DNA of 41,963 nucleotides from positions 1-41,963 of the forward strand of contig ONHQ01000026.1 in NCBI GenBank assembly GCA_900317685.1, given 5' to 3'. Below are positions 41,954 to 41,963 of the stretch, one piece after another. The stretch is from an uncultured Prevotella sp. (lineage in GTDB: Bacteria; Bacteroidota; Bacteroidia; Bacteroidales; Bacteroidaceae). Numbering within the stretch: position 1 is the first letter of the stretch; every line of letters begins with the position of its first letter. The notes beneath the pieces were generated by a model, which saw nothing but the letters and a program-made list of their open reading frames with translations, ran no database searches and was not told the origin of the DNA. A program made the position numbers and the translations under genes.

Positions 41954-41961
41954 TACCTTTG
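41954..41961 (+). promoter_or_regulatory. -7 element reading out of the window to the right
   Basis: TACCTTTG after a run of eight T matches TAnnTTTG. It points away from cas3, implying a plus-strand gene beyond the window instead of upstream cas genes. No -33 element is clear. Confidence 0.45.
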
Positions 41962-41963
41962 CG

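Overview
The window looks like a chromosome segment of a Prevotella-type member of the Bacteroidota. Three things support this. Most genes are preceded by the Bacteroidota promoter pattern (TTTG or TTG, about 19-20 bases, then TAnnTTTG) and lack Shine-Dalgarno sequences. TonB-dependent receptors and surface lipoproteins with acidic residues after the lipid-bearing cysteine are frequent. The sugar-degrading enzymes are typical of this group. No rRNA or tRNA gene was seen.

Layout. (1) 1-9.3 kb, minus strand: a hemicellulose side-chain locus with a GH51 arabinofuranosidase, a CE12-like SGNH esterase, a GH115 alpha-glucuronidase and a GH2 beta-galactosidase; no SusC/SusD pair or endo-xylanase is in the window. 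(2) 9.3-20.6 kb: housekeeping genes: dnaA, an amidase-MlaD pair, folB-nrdJ (class II ribonucleotide reductase), a nitroreductase with a GNAT-like protein, and dinB. The last two units converge on two facing tandem-repeat arrays. (3) 20.8-27.1 kb, plus strand: a TonB receptor, a beta-helix lipoprotein, a purple-acid-phosphatase-like lipoprotein and an alpha/beta hydrolase whose 5' end looks damaged. (4) 27.5-29.9 kb: a small Cys-containing protein, purN overlapping a HAD phosphatase gene, and a promoter driving a two-helix membrane protein followed by four tandem near-identical ~40-residue membrane micro-proteins. (5) 30.1-33.6 kb, minus strand: a haem-uptake operon (calycin-like lipoprotein, HmuY-like lipoprotein, HmuR-like receptor). 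(6) 33.8-41.9 kb: a CRISPR array of 63 intact repeats, its leader, and cas2, cas1, cas4 and cas3 on the minus strand, pointing to a type I-B system.

How the parts work together. The repeat on the minus strand ends in ATTGAAAC, the typical I-B crRNA handle. The leader, with a Bacteroidota -7 element, lies between the array and cas2, while degenerate repeats lie at the far end, so the array is read leftwards and its newest spacers are on the right. The adaptation genes look intact. Cas3, however, starts at a TTG just before the helicase domain, lacks the HD nuclease, is much more AT-rich than cas1, and is preceded by 92 bases with no sign of cas5/7/8/6. The interference part may therefore be broken or rearranged. 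cas4, cas1 and cas2 carry strong Shine-Dalgarno sites, unlike the rest of the window, which suggests acquisition from outside the phylum.

The least explained signals are the four micro-proteins (29339-29887), the facing tandem arrays (18843-19506), a dispersed GC-rich palindromic repeat that has entered the hmuR-like gene in frame, and a repeat-like sequence holding the -7 element in the CRISPR leader.
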